From Phycisphaerales bacterium UBA854 (lineage in GTDB: Bacteria; Planctomycetota; Phycisphaerae; Phycisphaerales; SM1A02), in the NCBI GenBank assembly GCA_002295885.1, contig DBGM01000051.1:60179-124178 (forward strand): a stretch of DNA of 64,000 nt, in the 5' to 3' direction. The first letter of the stretch is position 1, and each line of letters begins with the position of its first letter. A program made the position numbers and the translations under genes. Shown here piece after piece: positions 39,249-48,588 of this stretch. The notes under the pieces are model-generated. The model saw only the letters and a list, made by a program, of their open reading frames with translations, ran no database searches and was not told the DNA's origin.

Positions 39249-39287
39249 TGGAGGTTCGCGAAATCATCGGCCCGAAACGGAATCGGG

Positions 39288-40145
39288 CTATGTGTGATCG
39301 TAGACCCCATGACCCGTTTTGTTGCCAAGTCGTCCCAAATCGACCAATTCAACGAGTTTTGGGGCTGGGAGGTACTTGTCGTCGCCCAGGCCGCGGTGCA
39401 TGACCAGCATGATGTCCCGGCAGACGTCCAGACCGATGTGATCGGCGAGTCGCAGGGGGCCCATCGGGAAGGCGCATCCGAGGGTCATGATCGAATCGAT
39501 GTTCTCGGGCTCCGCGACCCCGTCCGCCCAGGCGTGGAACGCCTCGTTGATCATGGGCATGAGGACCCGGTTGCTGACGAATCCAGCGAAGTCGTTGGCC
39601 GGAACCGGAATCTTGCCCATGGACTCCGAAAGCTCGATGGTCCGGTGGGTGGTCTCCTCGCTGGTGTCTCGCCCCTTGATGACCTCGACGAGCTTCATCA
39701 CCGGGACCGGATTGAAGAAGTGCATTCCGATCACCCGGTCGGATGCCCCGGGGACGGCTTCGGCCAGCTCGGTGATCGAGATCGAGGAGGTGTTGGTCGC
39801 CAACACGACGTCCGGACCGAAGGTCTCGAACATCCGGACGAAGATCTTCTTCTTCAGATCCGAATTCTCGGTGGCCGCCTCGACGACCCAGTCCGCATCG
39901 GATGCATCGGCCATGTCAGTGACGCATGTGATGCGCGCCAGTGCCGAATCTGCCTCTTCACGGGTCATGCGTTCCTTCTGGACGTTCCGGTCCATGGTCT
40001 TGGCGTGGTAGCCTGACGCACGTTCCAACTGCTCATTCGAGACATCGACGAGTGCGACTTCGATTCCCCGGGATGCGGCGACCAGAGCGATACCGCTGCC
40101 CATGGTGCCGGCACCGATGACCGCCATTTTACGTACGTGTGACAT
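39288..40145 (-). CDS. 3-hydroxyacyl-CoA (3-hydroxybutyryl-CoA) dehydrogenase
   Basis: The 285-residue NAD-dependent enzyme has MAVIGAGTMGSGIALVAASRG for NAD binding (in parts), the catalytic His in IGMHFFNPVPVMKLVEVI, and NDFAGFVSNRVLMPMINEA. It oxidises or reduces 3-hydroxyacyl-CoA in fatty-acid or butyrate metabolism. It is about 20 bases downstream of the citrate/methylcitrate synthase gene, so probably co-transcribed. Confidence 0.94.
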   Translation of the reverse strand: MSHVRKMAVIGAGTMGSGIALVAASRGIEVALVDVSNEQLERASGYHAKTMDRNVQKERMTREEADSALARITCVTDMADASDADWVVEAATENSDLKKKIFVRMFETFGPDVVLATNTSSISITELAEAVPGASDRVIGMHFFNPVPVMKLVEVIKGRDTSEETTHRTIELSESMGKIPVPANDFAGFVSNRVLMPMINEAFHAWADGVAEPENIDSIMTLGCAFPMGPLRLADHIGLDVCRDIMLVMHRGLGDDKYLPAPKLVELVDLGRLGNKTGHGVYDHT

Positions 40146-40167
40146 GGTTGACTCCGCCGGCCCGGGA

Positions 40168-41313
40168 TCAGGATTCCCAGGACTTCAGTTCGGGACCGGT
40201 GTACTCGGCCAGCGGCCTGATGATCCGGTTGTTCTGGTGCTGCTCCATGATGTGGGCACACCATCCGGTCACGCGGCTGGCCACGAAGATGGGTGTGTAC
40301 TGGGGAACCGGAATGCCCATCGAGAAGTAGGTCATTCCGCAGGGGTAGTCCACGTTGGGGTGGATGTTCTTCTCGCGGAGCATGATGCCCTGGACCTCGT
40401 CTCCGAGATCGAACCACTTCCTGGCTTCCGGATTCTCCTGCTCGGAATACTTGAGTCCCCATTCCCGCAGGATGCCGGCACGGTGGTCGCCGTTCTTGTA
40501 GACCCGGTGACCGAACCCCATAAGCTTCCGCTTGGTTTCGAATGCGTTCTGCAACCAGGCTTCCGCCGTGGTGCCGCCCTCGACCGCCTCCATGATCTCG
40601 GCCAGCATGTCCATCGCCGCTTCGTTGGCCCCGCCGTGCAGCGGACCCTTCAACGCGCCGATGCCGCCGCAGATCGCCGAATGCATGTCGGACATCGTCG
40701 ATGCGATCACCCGGCAGGTGAAGGTCGAGGCGTTGAAGTCGTGCTCGGCGTAGAGGATGAGCGATACATCCATGACCTTCGCCGCGATCTCGCCGGGACG
40801 CTCGCCGGTGATGCAGAGGAGTAGGTTGGCGGCGTGCGAGAGGGAGGGATCGGGAGCAACCGCTTCCTTGCCTTCCAGTGCACGCTGGTGCGCGCCGATC
40901 ATCGCCGGAATGGAGGCCATCAAACGCTTCGACTTCCGCAGTTCGGCCTCCGGCGAGTTGTCCTCGCAGTCGGGATCAAGGTGCGAAGCGGCCGAGACGG
41001 CCGTCCGCAGGGCGGACATCGGATGCGTGTCGGGGGATGTCTTCGCGATCTTCTGGACCAGTTCGATCACACTCGGGTGGGGGTTCGCATACTCGTTGAT
41101 CTCCGCCTTGAAGGCGTCCAACTCCGCGGATGAGGGCTTGTGGCCGACCAGCAGGAGAAAGGCGACCTCCTCGAAGGTCGCATGGGCGGCCAGATCCGCG
41201 ATTTCGTATCCCCGGTAGATGAGGTGCGACTGGCCGACCGAGCAGATCTGGGTATCGCCGATGGTCTGGCCGGCGAGTCCTCGGGTGTCAGGTTGCTTGG
41301 TCGACGTCGTCAT
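40168..41313 (-). CDS. Citrate synthase / 2-methylcitrate synthase
   Basis: The 381-residue enzyme has the citrate-synthase core: GPLHGGANEAAMDML with the catalytic His, GFGHRVYKNGDHRAG with the second His, and the Asp near NVDYPCGMTYFSMGIP. The short form without an N-terminal extension is shared by PrpC and type II citrate synthases. Because a PrpB-like gene lies directly upstream, 2-methylcitrate synthase (propionyl-CoA + oxaloacetate) is likely, but citrate synthase cannot be excluded from sequence alone. Confidence 0.92.
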   Translation of the reverse strand: MTTSTKQPDTRGLAGQTIGDTQICSVGQSHLIYRGYEIADLAAHATFEEVAFLLLVGHKPSSAELDAFKAEINEYANPHPSVIELVQKIAKTSPDTHPMSALRTAVSAASHLDPDCEDNSPEAELRKSKRLMASIPAMIGAHQRALEGKEAVAPDPSLSHAANLLLCITGERPGEIAAKVMDVSLILYAEHDFNASTFTCRVIASTMSDMHSAICGGIGALKGPLHGGANEAAMDMLAEIMEAVEGGTTAEAWLQNAFETKRKLMGFGHRVYKNGDHRAGILREWGLKYSEQENPEARKWFDLGDEVQGIMLREKNIHPNVDYPCGMTYFSMGIPVPQYTPIFVASRVTGWCAHIMEQHQNNRIIRPLAEYTGPELKSWES

Positions 41314-41424
41314 GATGTGGAGTCCAATCGTGTAGTAAGGTGCGAATCCATCCCCAAAATCACTGGAGGATGCCTCAAGCCAAGCGATTGTAGTGGATCA
41401 GGAGGGTCGCGTCGCGGACCAGTA

Positions 41425-42300
41425 TCAGGAGGTCCGAGTGGTCGAATTGGGGTGGATCCACGGCGTCCCAGGGGTGTATCCGAGCAGGTCGTAGAGTTCC
41501 TCCCTCGTCTGCATCGAGTCGAGCAGCTTGGAGACGTCGCCGTCCCGATGCAGGATCTCCAGTGCCCGGACCACGGCACCCATGGCAATCCGCTGCATGG
41601 TGACGGGATAGATCACGAGGTCGTATCCCATGCCGGAGAAGTCGTCGATGTTCAGAATCGGCGTCTTGCCAAATTCCGTCATGTTGGCCAGGAGAAGGCC
41701 CGGACACCGGTCCGCGAACTCCGCAAACTCGTCCTGGGACGCGAGTCCCTCGGGGAAGATCATGTCCGCTCCCGCCTCCCGGTAAGCAAGGGCACGTTCG
41801 ACCGCCGCATCCATGCCCTCGACCGATCGGGCATCGGTCCGTGCGATCAACAGGAAGTCGGGATGGTTCCTGCCGGAGGCGGCGGCACGGATGTTCTCCA
41901 CCATGCGTTCGACCCCCACGAGCGTCTTGCCGTCGAGGTGACCGCATCGTTTCGGAAAGACCTGATCCTCGAGGTGCATGCCGGCCGCACCCGCCCGGTC
42001 GTATTCGTGGACGGCGCGGACGATCATCTCCTCCTCGCCGTAACCGGTGTCGGCGTCGGCGATGATGGGTAGTCCACTGGCCTCCGAGACCTCCCGGATA
42101 GTGCGGCAGACCTCCGACAGGGTCAGCATGCCGACATCGGGCACCCCCGCCGCATTGGCGGTGGCTCCTCCGGAGATGTAGGCGGATTCGAATCCGGCCG
42201 CCGCGATCGCCCGTCCGACCAGGGCGTTCCACGCCCCGGGACACATCACCGTTCCTTCGGCGAGAAGGGTTCGAAGTCGCGTGGCCGGATGGTCTGTCAT
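41425..42300 (-). CDS. prpB: Methylisocitrate lyase (PrpB, ICL/PEPM family)
   Basis: The 291-residue protein is in the isocitrate lyase / PEP mutase family. The Mg-binding ADADTGYG is near residue 85 and the catalytic Cys lies in FPKRCGHLDGK near residue 123, which is the PrpB form. It would split 2-methylisocitrate into pyruvate and succinate in the methylcitrate cycle. It is first of a three-gene run with the synthase and dehydrogenase; PrpD (or AcnD) is not in the window. Confidence 0.9.
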   Translation of the reverse strand: MTDHPATRLRTLLAEGTVMCPGAWNALVGRAIAAAGFESAYISGGATANAAGVPDVGMLTLSEVCRTIREVSEASGLPIIADADTGYGEEEMIVRAVHEYDRAGAAGMHLEDQVFPKRCGHLDGKTLVGVERMVENIRAAASGRNHPDFLLIARTDARSVEGMDAAVERALAYREAGADMIFPEGLASQDEFAEFADRCPGLLLANMTEFGKTPILNIDDFSGMGYDLVIYPVTMQRIAMGAVVRALEILHRDGDVSKLLDSMQTREELYDLLGYTPGTPWIHPNSTTRTS

Positions 42301-42334
42301 GTCAGCATTCTATCTCAGGTCGAAGCGGCGATTT

Positions 42335-43636
42335 TCACCACCCCGAATGAATCTCCGATTCGGGGTAGTACCAGTTCAGTATCTCGCGGAAGGACTTTCC
42401 ACGGGTACCGAGTTCCTGGGCTCCGTACTGACAGAGTCCGACTCCGTGTCCGAACCCGTGTCCAGCAAGAACGATTCGTCCACGATCGACCGATCCCGTG
42501 GCCCAGCCCGACCACAACGGCTTGAAGTCCGACTTCGGCGCCCCCGCTCCGCGGTAGTTACACGCCTCGAGGAACTCCGGAATCGTGAGGTCAGCGGTTC
42601 GTCCTCCGCGATCTGTGATCCGGAGCACGTTGGGACGACCGTGCGGGTTTCGCTGATGCACGTCGATCGATTGGACCGACGTCAGTCGACGCATCCGACC
42701 ATCACCACGGTGGGTGGCCCAGGCCTGGAAGCGACGATGCAGCGTTCTCGCCGAACGATCGATCTCCCAGGTGTAGAGCGGCGACTTCGTACACGGATCT
42801 CTCCCGTCGTGACCTTCGAGCGGTGGGATGTCGTTCACCGGTGACGGTCCGATCTGATCGACCGCAACCGCGGCCAGTCCGCCGCAGCAGCTGCTGTAGT
42901 AGCCCGGAACGAGTTGTCCATTCCAGGACAGGACCATGCCTCTGGTCATGGCCTGGGCTTCGTGGGCGGTCCGGTTTTCGGTGATCCCGACATAGGCCTG
43001 CGAAGTCGGGGACGCGACCACATCCCAGTCGCGGTGGGATCGCATCTGCACCTCCATGCAGGCGAAGCTCCGGGCTGCGACGGCCTGGGCCGCGTAGCAG
43101 GAGAAGTTCCAACCCGCGTACAGCTCTCCGGCGAGGACTCCGGGGATGTAGTCCTCCATTCGGACGTGTTCGACGAGATGCCAGCCTCCGGAATCCGAGG
43201 CGATGCAGTGCAGCACACCCGAGAACCGATGATCACCATCCGCGATCCGGATCGGGTTCTCTGAACGGATTCGGATCGTGGAGCCGCTGTGACGAAGTGA
43301 TTCCCCTTTCGGTTCGGATCTGATGATCCAGTCGCCGTTCCGGTGTTCGACGACGACCGGAGCATCCAGTTGGTGGCTTGAATCGGATGCATCGACGATC
43401 TCCAGGACGAACCCCCTCTCTCCGATGGAGATCGCATCATCCCGGTCGCGACTGGATTCAAGTCGAACCCGAACCACCGGCTCTGTGGTCGGGAGATGCA
43501 GACGAATCCCCTGCTCCGGGGTGGATTCCGTCCGCTCACCGGTGTCCTGGACGTCGTCGGAACACGAGACGAGACACAGGACCGCCAGTGCCCCGAGGAG
43601 GCGCGGTGATCGTGATGCACTGCATGGTGACGGCAC
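42335..43636 (-). CDS. SpoIID/LytB-domain lipoprotein
   Basis: The 433-residue protein has a lipoprotein signal (LLGALAVLCLVSC, lipobox LVSC). The SpoIID/LytB core is visible: VRMEDYIPGVLAGELYAGW, YAAQAVAARSFACMEV, SPTSQAYVGI and GFGHGVGLCQYGAQEL near the C-terminus. Known members cleave peptidoglycan glycan strands lacking stem peptides or help septal amidases. In this probable non-sporulating organism it is likely a cell-wall remodelling protein. It starts 1 base after the stop of the TPR/alpha-CTD gene on the same strand. Confidence 0.9.
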   Translation of the reverse strand: MPSPCSASRSPRLLGALAVLCLVSCSDDVQDTGERTESTPEQGIRLHLPTTEPVVRVRLESSRDRDDAISIGERGFVLEIVDASDSSHQLDAPVVVEHRNGDWIIRSEPKGESLRHSGSTIRIRSENPIRIADGDHRFSGVLHCIASDSGGWHLVEHVRMEDYIPGVLAGELYAGWNFSCYAAQAVAARSFACMEVQMRSHRDWDVVASPTSQAYVGITENRTAHEAQAMTRGMVLSWNGQLVPGYYSSCCGGLAAVAVDQIGPSPVNDIPPLEGHDGRDPCTKSPLYTWEIDRSARTLHRRFQAWATHRGDGRMRRLTSVQSIDVHQRNPHGRPNVLRITDRGGRTADLTIPEFLEACNYRGAGAPKSDFKPLWSGWATGSVDRGRIVLAGHGFGHGVGLCQYGAQELGTRGKSFREILNWYYPESEIHSGW

Positions 43637-43637
43637 G

Positions 43638-44576
43638 TCAGTCGAGCATGCGGAGCGTGAGACCGAATGAGGCGAGCTTGTCCTTCACCTCGTCGAGACT
43701 CGTGGCCCCGAAGTTCTTGACACCCATGAGTTCAGCCTCGGTCCGGGTCGCCAGATCACCGACGGTCTGGACCCCCAGGAGCTGGAGGGCCTTGCGGGCG
43801 CGGACGGAAAGGTCCAGTTGCGACATGGACTTGTTGAGCACGCTCTCGGACGCGACGCCCTTGAGCTGATCGAGGATCTCCTCGCGGACCCGGCTGTACT
43901 GGTGTTCGATGTTCTGACCGAGACGGAGTCCCTTCATGGAGAGCATCTTCTTGATCTCCACCAGGGATGTCTCACCGAAATTCTTGTAGCTGAGCAGCTC
44001 CGCCTCGGACACCTTCAACAGGTCGCCCAGGGTCCGGATCTGCATCTTCTTGAGGCAGTTTCTCGCACGCACCGAGAGCTCGAAGTCGGTGACCGGGGTA
44101 TCGAGCATCGCATTTCGCTTCGCGACGTCGCGGGCCTGCTCCTCGTCGTAGTACATATCACGGGAGGCGTTGATGTCCTTCATGAACAGCAGGGCGCGCT
44201 GGTGGGTGGGATTGGTGTCGATCACCTGCCGCACGCACTTCTCGGCACGGATGATGTCGCCGCGATCTTCGAAGATGACCGCGAGATTGAGGAGTGCATT
44301 GATGTGGGGTCGATCCAGCATCGTCAGCTGGGTGTAGTACTCGACTGCCTCATCCTCTTCACCGGCGAGATCCAGGAGGTATGCGAGGCGAAAGACCAGG
44401 GAGGCCGAACCGTTGGTTCCGGCGGCCTTGCGAAGAAGATCGATCGCACCCTGGCGATCACCTTCGGAATCCATCGTCGTGGCCTGTTGGAGCAGTTCGG
44501 CCGCCTCCTGCGGGTTTCCGCTGGGGGCCTCGCCACCGATCATCGTGTCAAGTACGTCGCCTGCATGTGCCGCCAC
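43638..44576 (-). CDS. TPR protein with two RNA polymerase alpha-CTD modules
   Basis: The 312-residue protein has helical TPR-like repeats (residues 25-135), then two copies of the RNA polymerase alpha C-terminal fold. Copy 1 (residues 165-222) is FELSVRARNCLKKM with the following LLKVSEAELLSYKNFGETSL; copy 2 (253-312) is LDLSVRARKALQLLGV with LMGVKNFGATSLDEVK. The residues that correspond to E. coli Arg265 (both copies) and Asn268 (copy 1) are kept, which suggests DNA or UP-element contact is possible. There is no alpha NTD, so it is not RpoA. GTG at 44576 has AGGAG 7 bases upstream and a good promoter lies at 44607-44642. Confidence 0.88.
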   Translation of the reverse strand: MAAHAGDVLDTMIGGEAPSGNPQEAAELLQQATTMDSEGDRQGAIDLLRKAAGTNGSASLVFRLAYLLDLAGEEDEAVEYYTQLTMLDRPHINALLNLAVIFEDRGDIIRAEKCVRQVIDTNPTHQRALLFMKDINASRDMYYDEEQARDVAKRNAMLDTPVTDFELSVRARNCLKKMQIRTLGDLLKVSEAELLSYKNFGETSLVEIKKMLSMKGLRLGQNIEHQYSRVREEILDQLKGVASESVLNKSMSQLDLSVRARKALQLLGVQTVGDLATRTEAELMGVKNFGATSLDEVKDKLASFGLTLRMLD

Positions 44577-44613
44577 TGGAAATCTCCTGTCTGGTGCCTG
44601 TTTCGAGCCGTGC

Positions 44614-44642
44614 AGTGTACCGGGGGCCGGATGCTGTCTCAA
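44614..44642 (-). promoter_or_regulatory. Sigma-70-like promoter of the TPR/alpha-CTD gene
   Basis: TTGAGA (44642-44637) and TACACT (44619-44614) are separated by 17 bases, 38 bases upstream of the start. The hexamers match 5 and 4 of 6 consensus bases. Confidence 0.5.
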
Positions 44643-44695
44643 TCCCCGGGGGACGACGACCGCCCTGACGGCCTGAAATCGTAGAATCGGCACCC

Positions 44696-45610
44696 ATGAA
44701 CCACCTGACACCAGCTACCACCGCTCGAATCGGCATCGGAATCCTCCTCATCGCCGCCGCAGGTCTCACGGGTTGCGGCACGACATCGACACCACGCATG
44801 ACGTTCGATGAGGTCCGCACATCCGTCGTGATCGAGGATCGTGATGGATCACCGGTGTCGTGGGACGGGTTGATCGAACGACTGGATGAGTCGGATGTGA
44901 TCGTGCTCGGAGAACTGCATGACGATCATGTGGCACATCTCGTCCAGCGTGCGGTGGTGCAGGATGTCGGAGACCGAAGACCGGGAACCGTCCTGGCCAT
45001 GGAGATGCTCGAACGGGATGAACAGCCGCTGGTCGACGACTACCGGGAAGGTCTGATCTCACCGGAGACGTTCACCAGGTTGACGTTCTCCGGGTCATGG
45101 GCGGGTGAGGGAAGCTGGGATGATTGGTACCTCCCGATCATCGATTCAGCCCATGATCGCGGCATGATGGTCGTCGCGGCCAATGCACCACGGCGATACG
45201 TGACGCTCGCCCGGACCGACGGGTTCGAGCGACTCGACGGTCTTCCGGATGAACGCAGGCGGTTCGTGGAATGGCCGGACCCCCCCATCGGAGACGGATA
45301 CCGGAAGCGGTTCATGGATCTCATGTCCGGTGACGGGGAACGGGAGATCGACGAGGAGGTCGCCGAGTCCTACTTCCGTGCCCAGCAGACCTGGGATGCG
45401 ACGATGGCCGACTCGGTCGCGTTGCATCGCCCCGCCGATGGTGGAGCGGTCATCCTCATGCTGGGACGGTTCCACAGCGACTTCGACGGTGGAACCGTGG
45501 TCATGCTCAGGCGGAAGCTGCCCGATGCGCGGATCACCGTGATCAGTCTCGGTCCTCCCGATGAGGACGAGGGTGTTCCCGCGGATCTGATGATCCGCGA
45601 CGCCCGGTGA
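44696..45610 (+). CDS. ChaN-family lipoprotein
   Basis: The 304-residue protein has a lipoprotein signal (IAAAGLTGC). It matches the ChaN/Tiki-like superfamily: VIVLGELHDDHVAH near residue 70 and AMEMLERDEQPLV. ChaN proteins bind haem in some bacteria and are thought to act in iron uptake, though the catalytic or binding role differs among members. TAGAAT lies 8 bases before the ATG with no SD, so the message may be leaderless. It is divergent from the alpha-CTD gene. Confidence 0.85.
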   Translation: MNHLTPATTARIGIGILLIAAAGLTGCGTTSTPRMTFDEVRTSVVIEDRDGSPVSWDGLIERLDESDVIVLGELHDDHVAHLVQRAVVQDVGDRRPGTVLAMEMLERDEQPLVDDYREGLISPETFTRLTFSGSWAGEGSWDDWYLPIIDSAHDRGMMVVAANAPRRYVTLARTDGFERLDGLPDERRRFVEWPDPPIGDGYRKRFMDLMSGDGEREIDEEVAESYFRAQQTWDATMADSVALHRPADGGAVILMLGRFHSDFDGGTVVMLRRKLPDARITVISLGPPDEDEGVPADLMIRDAR

Positions 45611-45613
45611 CCA

Positions 45614-46585
45614 TCAATCCGTGGAAGCGCGGATAAGCCGGTCACGGATCGCCCGCCAGGACGGACCGTCACCGGGACACTCCATGACGATGAGTTCCGA
45701 TCCGGTTCCGTCGGCACGGCGCATGGCGGCGTACATGCCCTCCGCGTACCCAGTCGGATCATCGGGAAGACGGAACACATGCTCGAACCCTGCGGCGTCC
45801 GAGGTGGTGATCACCGCGACCTGTTCATGTCCCGATGCGGCGGTCCGGATCTCCGATGCCGTTCCGACGATGCGGATTGGAGTCGATGTGGCGTAGTGCC
45901 GACTTCGGGTTCCCGGAGAGTCCCCCTGTTCCATGGGTGTGGAGTCCTCCACTGTTCCCACCACATCCTGCAGCATCTCCCGGGTGACCGAACCCGGTCG
46001 GAGGATCCTGACGCACCCCCCCGTGAGATCGATCACCGTCGACTCGATGCCGATGTCGCAGGAACCTCCGTCGATGACGAGGAGATCGGATTCGTCTCCG
46101 AAGGATTCGAACTCGTCGTGGACATGTCGGGCGGTCGTCGGGGAGACCGAACCACTGCGATTCGCGGATGGGGCGGAGAGTGGTCCACCGAACGTGGACA
46201 GGAGTGTTCGCGACACCGGATGCCGGGGGCTGCGGACGGCGATGGACGTCCGTCCCCCTGATGCGACAGGGGGCACATCGCATGAACGTTCCAACACCAT
46301 GGTCATGGGACCGGGCCAGAATGCCGCGGCGATCCGGTCGCACCGATCGTCCCAATTGGAGGCGATCGATCGTGCTCCTTCGACATCGAGGACATGGGCG
46401 ATCAGCGGGTTGTCCGAAGGCCGGCCCTTCATCCGGTAGATCAGTTCGAGCGCATCGGTATCGAAGGTGCTGCCGGCCAGTCCGTAGACGGTCTCGGTGG
46501 GCATGCCGACGACACGACTGGAGCCGAGATGTTCAGCGGCTTCGGCGATGATCCGCTCGTCGGGAGGCTCGATTCGGATGTTCAT
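45614..46585 (-). CDS. L-threonylcarbamoyladenylate synthase (Sua5 type)
   Basis: The 323-residue protein has the YrdC domain in its first 200 residues (GMPTETVYGLAG, YRMKGRPSDNPL, LSAPSANRSGSVSPT) and a further C-terminal region like Sua5. It makes threonylcarbamoyl-AMP, used by TsaBDE to form t6A37 in tRNAs that read ANN codons. The start overlaps the stop of the TolC-like gene by 4 bases. Confidence 0.92.
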   Translation of the reverse strand: MNIRIEPPDERIIAEAAEHLGSSRVVGMPTETVYGLAGSTFDTDALELIYRMKGRPSDNPLIAHVLDVEGARSIASNWDDRCDRIAAAFWPGPMTMVLERSCDVPPVASGGRTSIAVRSPRHPVSRTLLSTFGGPLSAPSANRSGSVSPTTARHVHDEFESFGDESDLLVIDGGSCDIGIESTVIDLTGGCVRILRPGSVTREMLQDVVGTVEDSTPMEQGDSPGTRSRHYATSTPIRIVGTASEIRTAASGHEQVAVITTSDAAGFEHVFRLPDDPTGYAEGMYAAMRRADGTGSELIVMECPGDGPSWRAIRDRLIRASTD

Positions 46586-48375
46586 GGATTCGATGGTTCG
46601 AGCACTGATCCCCAGTAGGAATCCTCATCGATCTGCTGGAGACCGATCTGGTGCATGTCGAGCACGGTTCCCATCGCCCGATGAAGCTGCACCACCGAGA
46701 TGTTGAAGCTCGAGATCGCCTGGAACTCGTCGCTGCGAGCTGTCGCAAGGGATGCCTGGGCGCTGAAGATGAGATTCAGGAAGGTCGGGGTGAGACTGGC
46801 GAGGGTCTCCCGCTCGACCTCCAGGGCCCGGAGGTACTCGGCGGTGGCGAGGCGTGCCACCCGGGTGGCATTGATGTATTCGGCGTTGTCGATGACTTCA
46901 CGCATCGTGGTCTTCACGTCGAGGATCGCCTGCTGGATGGAGGAGCGGTAGGCGACCATCGCGGCCGACCGGCCCAACCTCGACTCCCGCCAGGCCGCCT
47001 CCGCGGCCCGGTTCCCGAGTGGATACTGGAATGCGAGTCCAAGCACATAGGAGATGAAGTCGCCGTCGAACGTACGGTCGTAGCTCTCTCCGATGGCATC
47101 GGACATGCCGGTGGTGCTGACCTGGGCCTGCAGATCGAGCTCCGGAAGCCGGCTGTTGTCCGCCACGACCTCATTGATCCGGGCGATGTCGATCTGGAGG
47201 ATCGATTTCCGGACATCCGGTCGCTTTGCGATCGCGGTCAGAAGTGTCGAGCGGAGATCCAGGGAGACCGGGGTGTGGACCATCTCGTCGACGGGAGCCA
47301 GGACGGACTCGCCGGCGAGGGGGTATCCGGGATCGTTGATCAGCACCTTGAGATCGTCGGATGCCTCCTTCACAGCCTGTTGGAAGGAGATCACATCCGC
47401 AACCCGCTGCTCGACGGTCGATACGGCCTGCGCCCAGTCGGCGAGGCTTGCATCGTAGTTCCGACGCAGGTCGATGATGTCCCTCAGTTCGACCGCGGCA
47501 TCGATCAACCACAACTGGATCCCGAGTGCCCGCCATGAATAGGCAAGGTTCCAGTAGGCGACCTCAGTGTTCGCAATGGTATCGATGAGACTCTGACGGA
47601 GCGTCTCGATGGATTCCTGCTCGAGCTTTCGTGCGATGTAGACCTGGGAGAGATTCACCTTCTCACCGAAGCCCCTGAGCAGCGGTTGGGAATAGTCGAG
47701 AGTCAGTGCGGGCTGCCAGTACGGATTCGGACTGTAGGTGACGTTGTCGTCGCCCTGCACGTTGCTTCGAACGAGATCGGTCGAGACCTGGACCGAACCA
47801 CCGGAGGTCAGCTGCTTTCCGAGACTGACCTCGACGTCGTTGGTCCGGATGTTCGTCAGGGATGGATCGACGTTGGGCGCAACCCCCTGGATCGCGATGT
47901 TCTGGTTCGGGGTCCGGGTCCGGGTGAACGAGTACCCGCCGCCGAGGATGATGTCGAAGACCGCTTCGGCCTGGATGACCTGCTCCCTCTGGATTGCGGG
48001 CTGGAGCCTCGAATTCTGGAGTTGGAGATTGTTCATCAGGGCCATGCGAACACAGTCCTGGAGGGCGATCGGTCGTTGGCCCTGCGGGTCCCCGTTGAGA
48101 TCCATTCCGAGGTCGTAGTCGAGATCGGAACCCGCGGGAATGGGGACGATCTGGTCGAGCTCCTCCATACGGTGGGCCAGAGCCTCCTCGACCGGGGAGG
48201 GAGGTGGGGTCGTCCCGACCTCGGTCTCCAGACCATCCACCTGCTCCAGCTCCCGTTCGATGACCTGGGTGATCCCGACGTCGAGCACCGGCCCGGCGTC
48301 CGGACTGTCCAGGGGTGAACCACATCCGGCGATCAACACCATGGATGTCGAGAGGCTTGGAATGAGTCGGTGCAT
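46582..48375 (-). CDS. TolC-family outer-membrane efflux lipoprotein
   Basis: The 597-residue protein has a lipobox (STSMVLIAGC) and two OEP-type repeats with long coiled-coil helices and strand pairs (for example SQPLLRGFGEKVNLSQVYIA and LGLAFQYPLGNRAAEAAWRE). TolC homologues form the outer-membrane channel of efflux pumps or type I secretion. No inner-membrane pump or adaptor is next to it, so the partner is unknown. The start at 48375 is chosen for the lipoprotein signal; upstream codons are in frame but not signal-like. Confidence 0.88.
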   Translation of the reverse strand: MHRLIPSLSTSMVLIAGCGSPLDSPDAGPVLDVGITQVIERELEQVDGLETEVGTTPPPSPVEEALAHRMEELDQIVPIPAGSDLDYDLGMDLNGDPQGQRPIALQDCVRMALMNNLQLQNSRLQPAIQREQVIQAEAVFDIILGGGYSFTRTRTPNQNIAIQGVAPNVDPSLTNIRTNDVEVSLGKQLTSGGSVQVSTDLVRSNVQGDDNVTYSPNPYWQPALTLDYSQPLLRGFGEKVNLSQVYIARKLEQESIETLRQSLIDTIANTEVAYWNLAYSWRALGIQLWLIDAAVELRDIIDLRRNYDASLADWAQAVSTVEQRVADVISFQQAVKEASDDLKVLINDPGYPLAGESVLAPVDEMVHTPVSLDLRSTLLTAIAKRPDVRKSILQIDIARINEVVADNSRLPELDLQAQVSTTGMSDAIGESYDRTFDGDFISYVLGLAFQYPLGNRAAEAAWRESRLGRSAAMVAYRSSIQQAILDVKTTMREVIDNAEYINATRVARLATAEYLRALEVERETLASLTPTFLNLIFSAQASLATARSDEFQAISSFNISVVQLHRAMGTVLDMHQIGLQQIDEDSYWGSVLEPSNP

Positions 48376-48588
48376 GGGTGCTCCTGAACGGTGCAACACA
48401 CTACCACGACGTGGGACCCGTTGCCCCGAGAAGCCCGACGAACTGCTGGTGGTGGTGTGTTCGGATGTGGAAAACAGCCTTGAAACTTGCCTTGAAACCG
48501 GTGGTTGGATACATTCGGAACCGAGTGGTCCGCATGAAGCGATTCCTATCCACTCGACGAAAGACCAGTGGCACAAGGAGGTCCCAAG

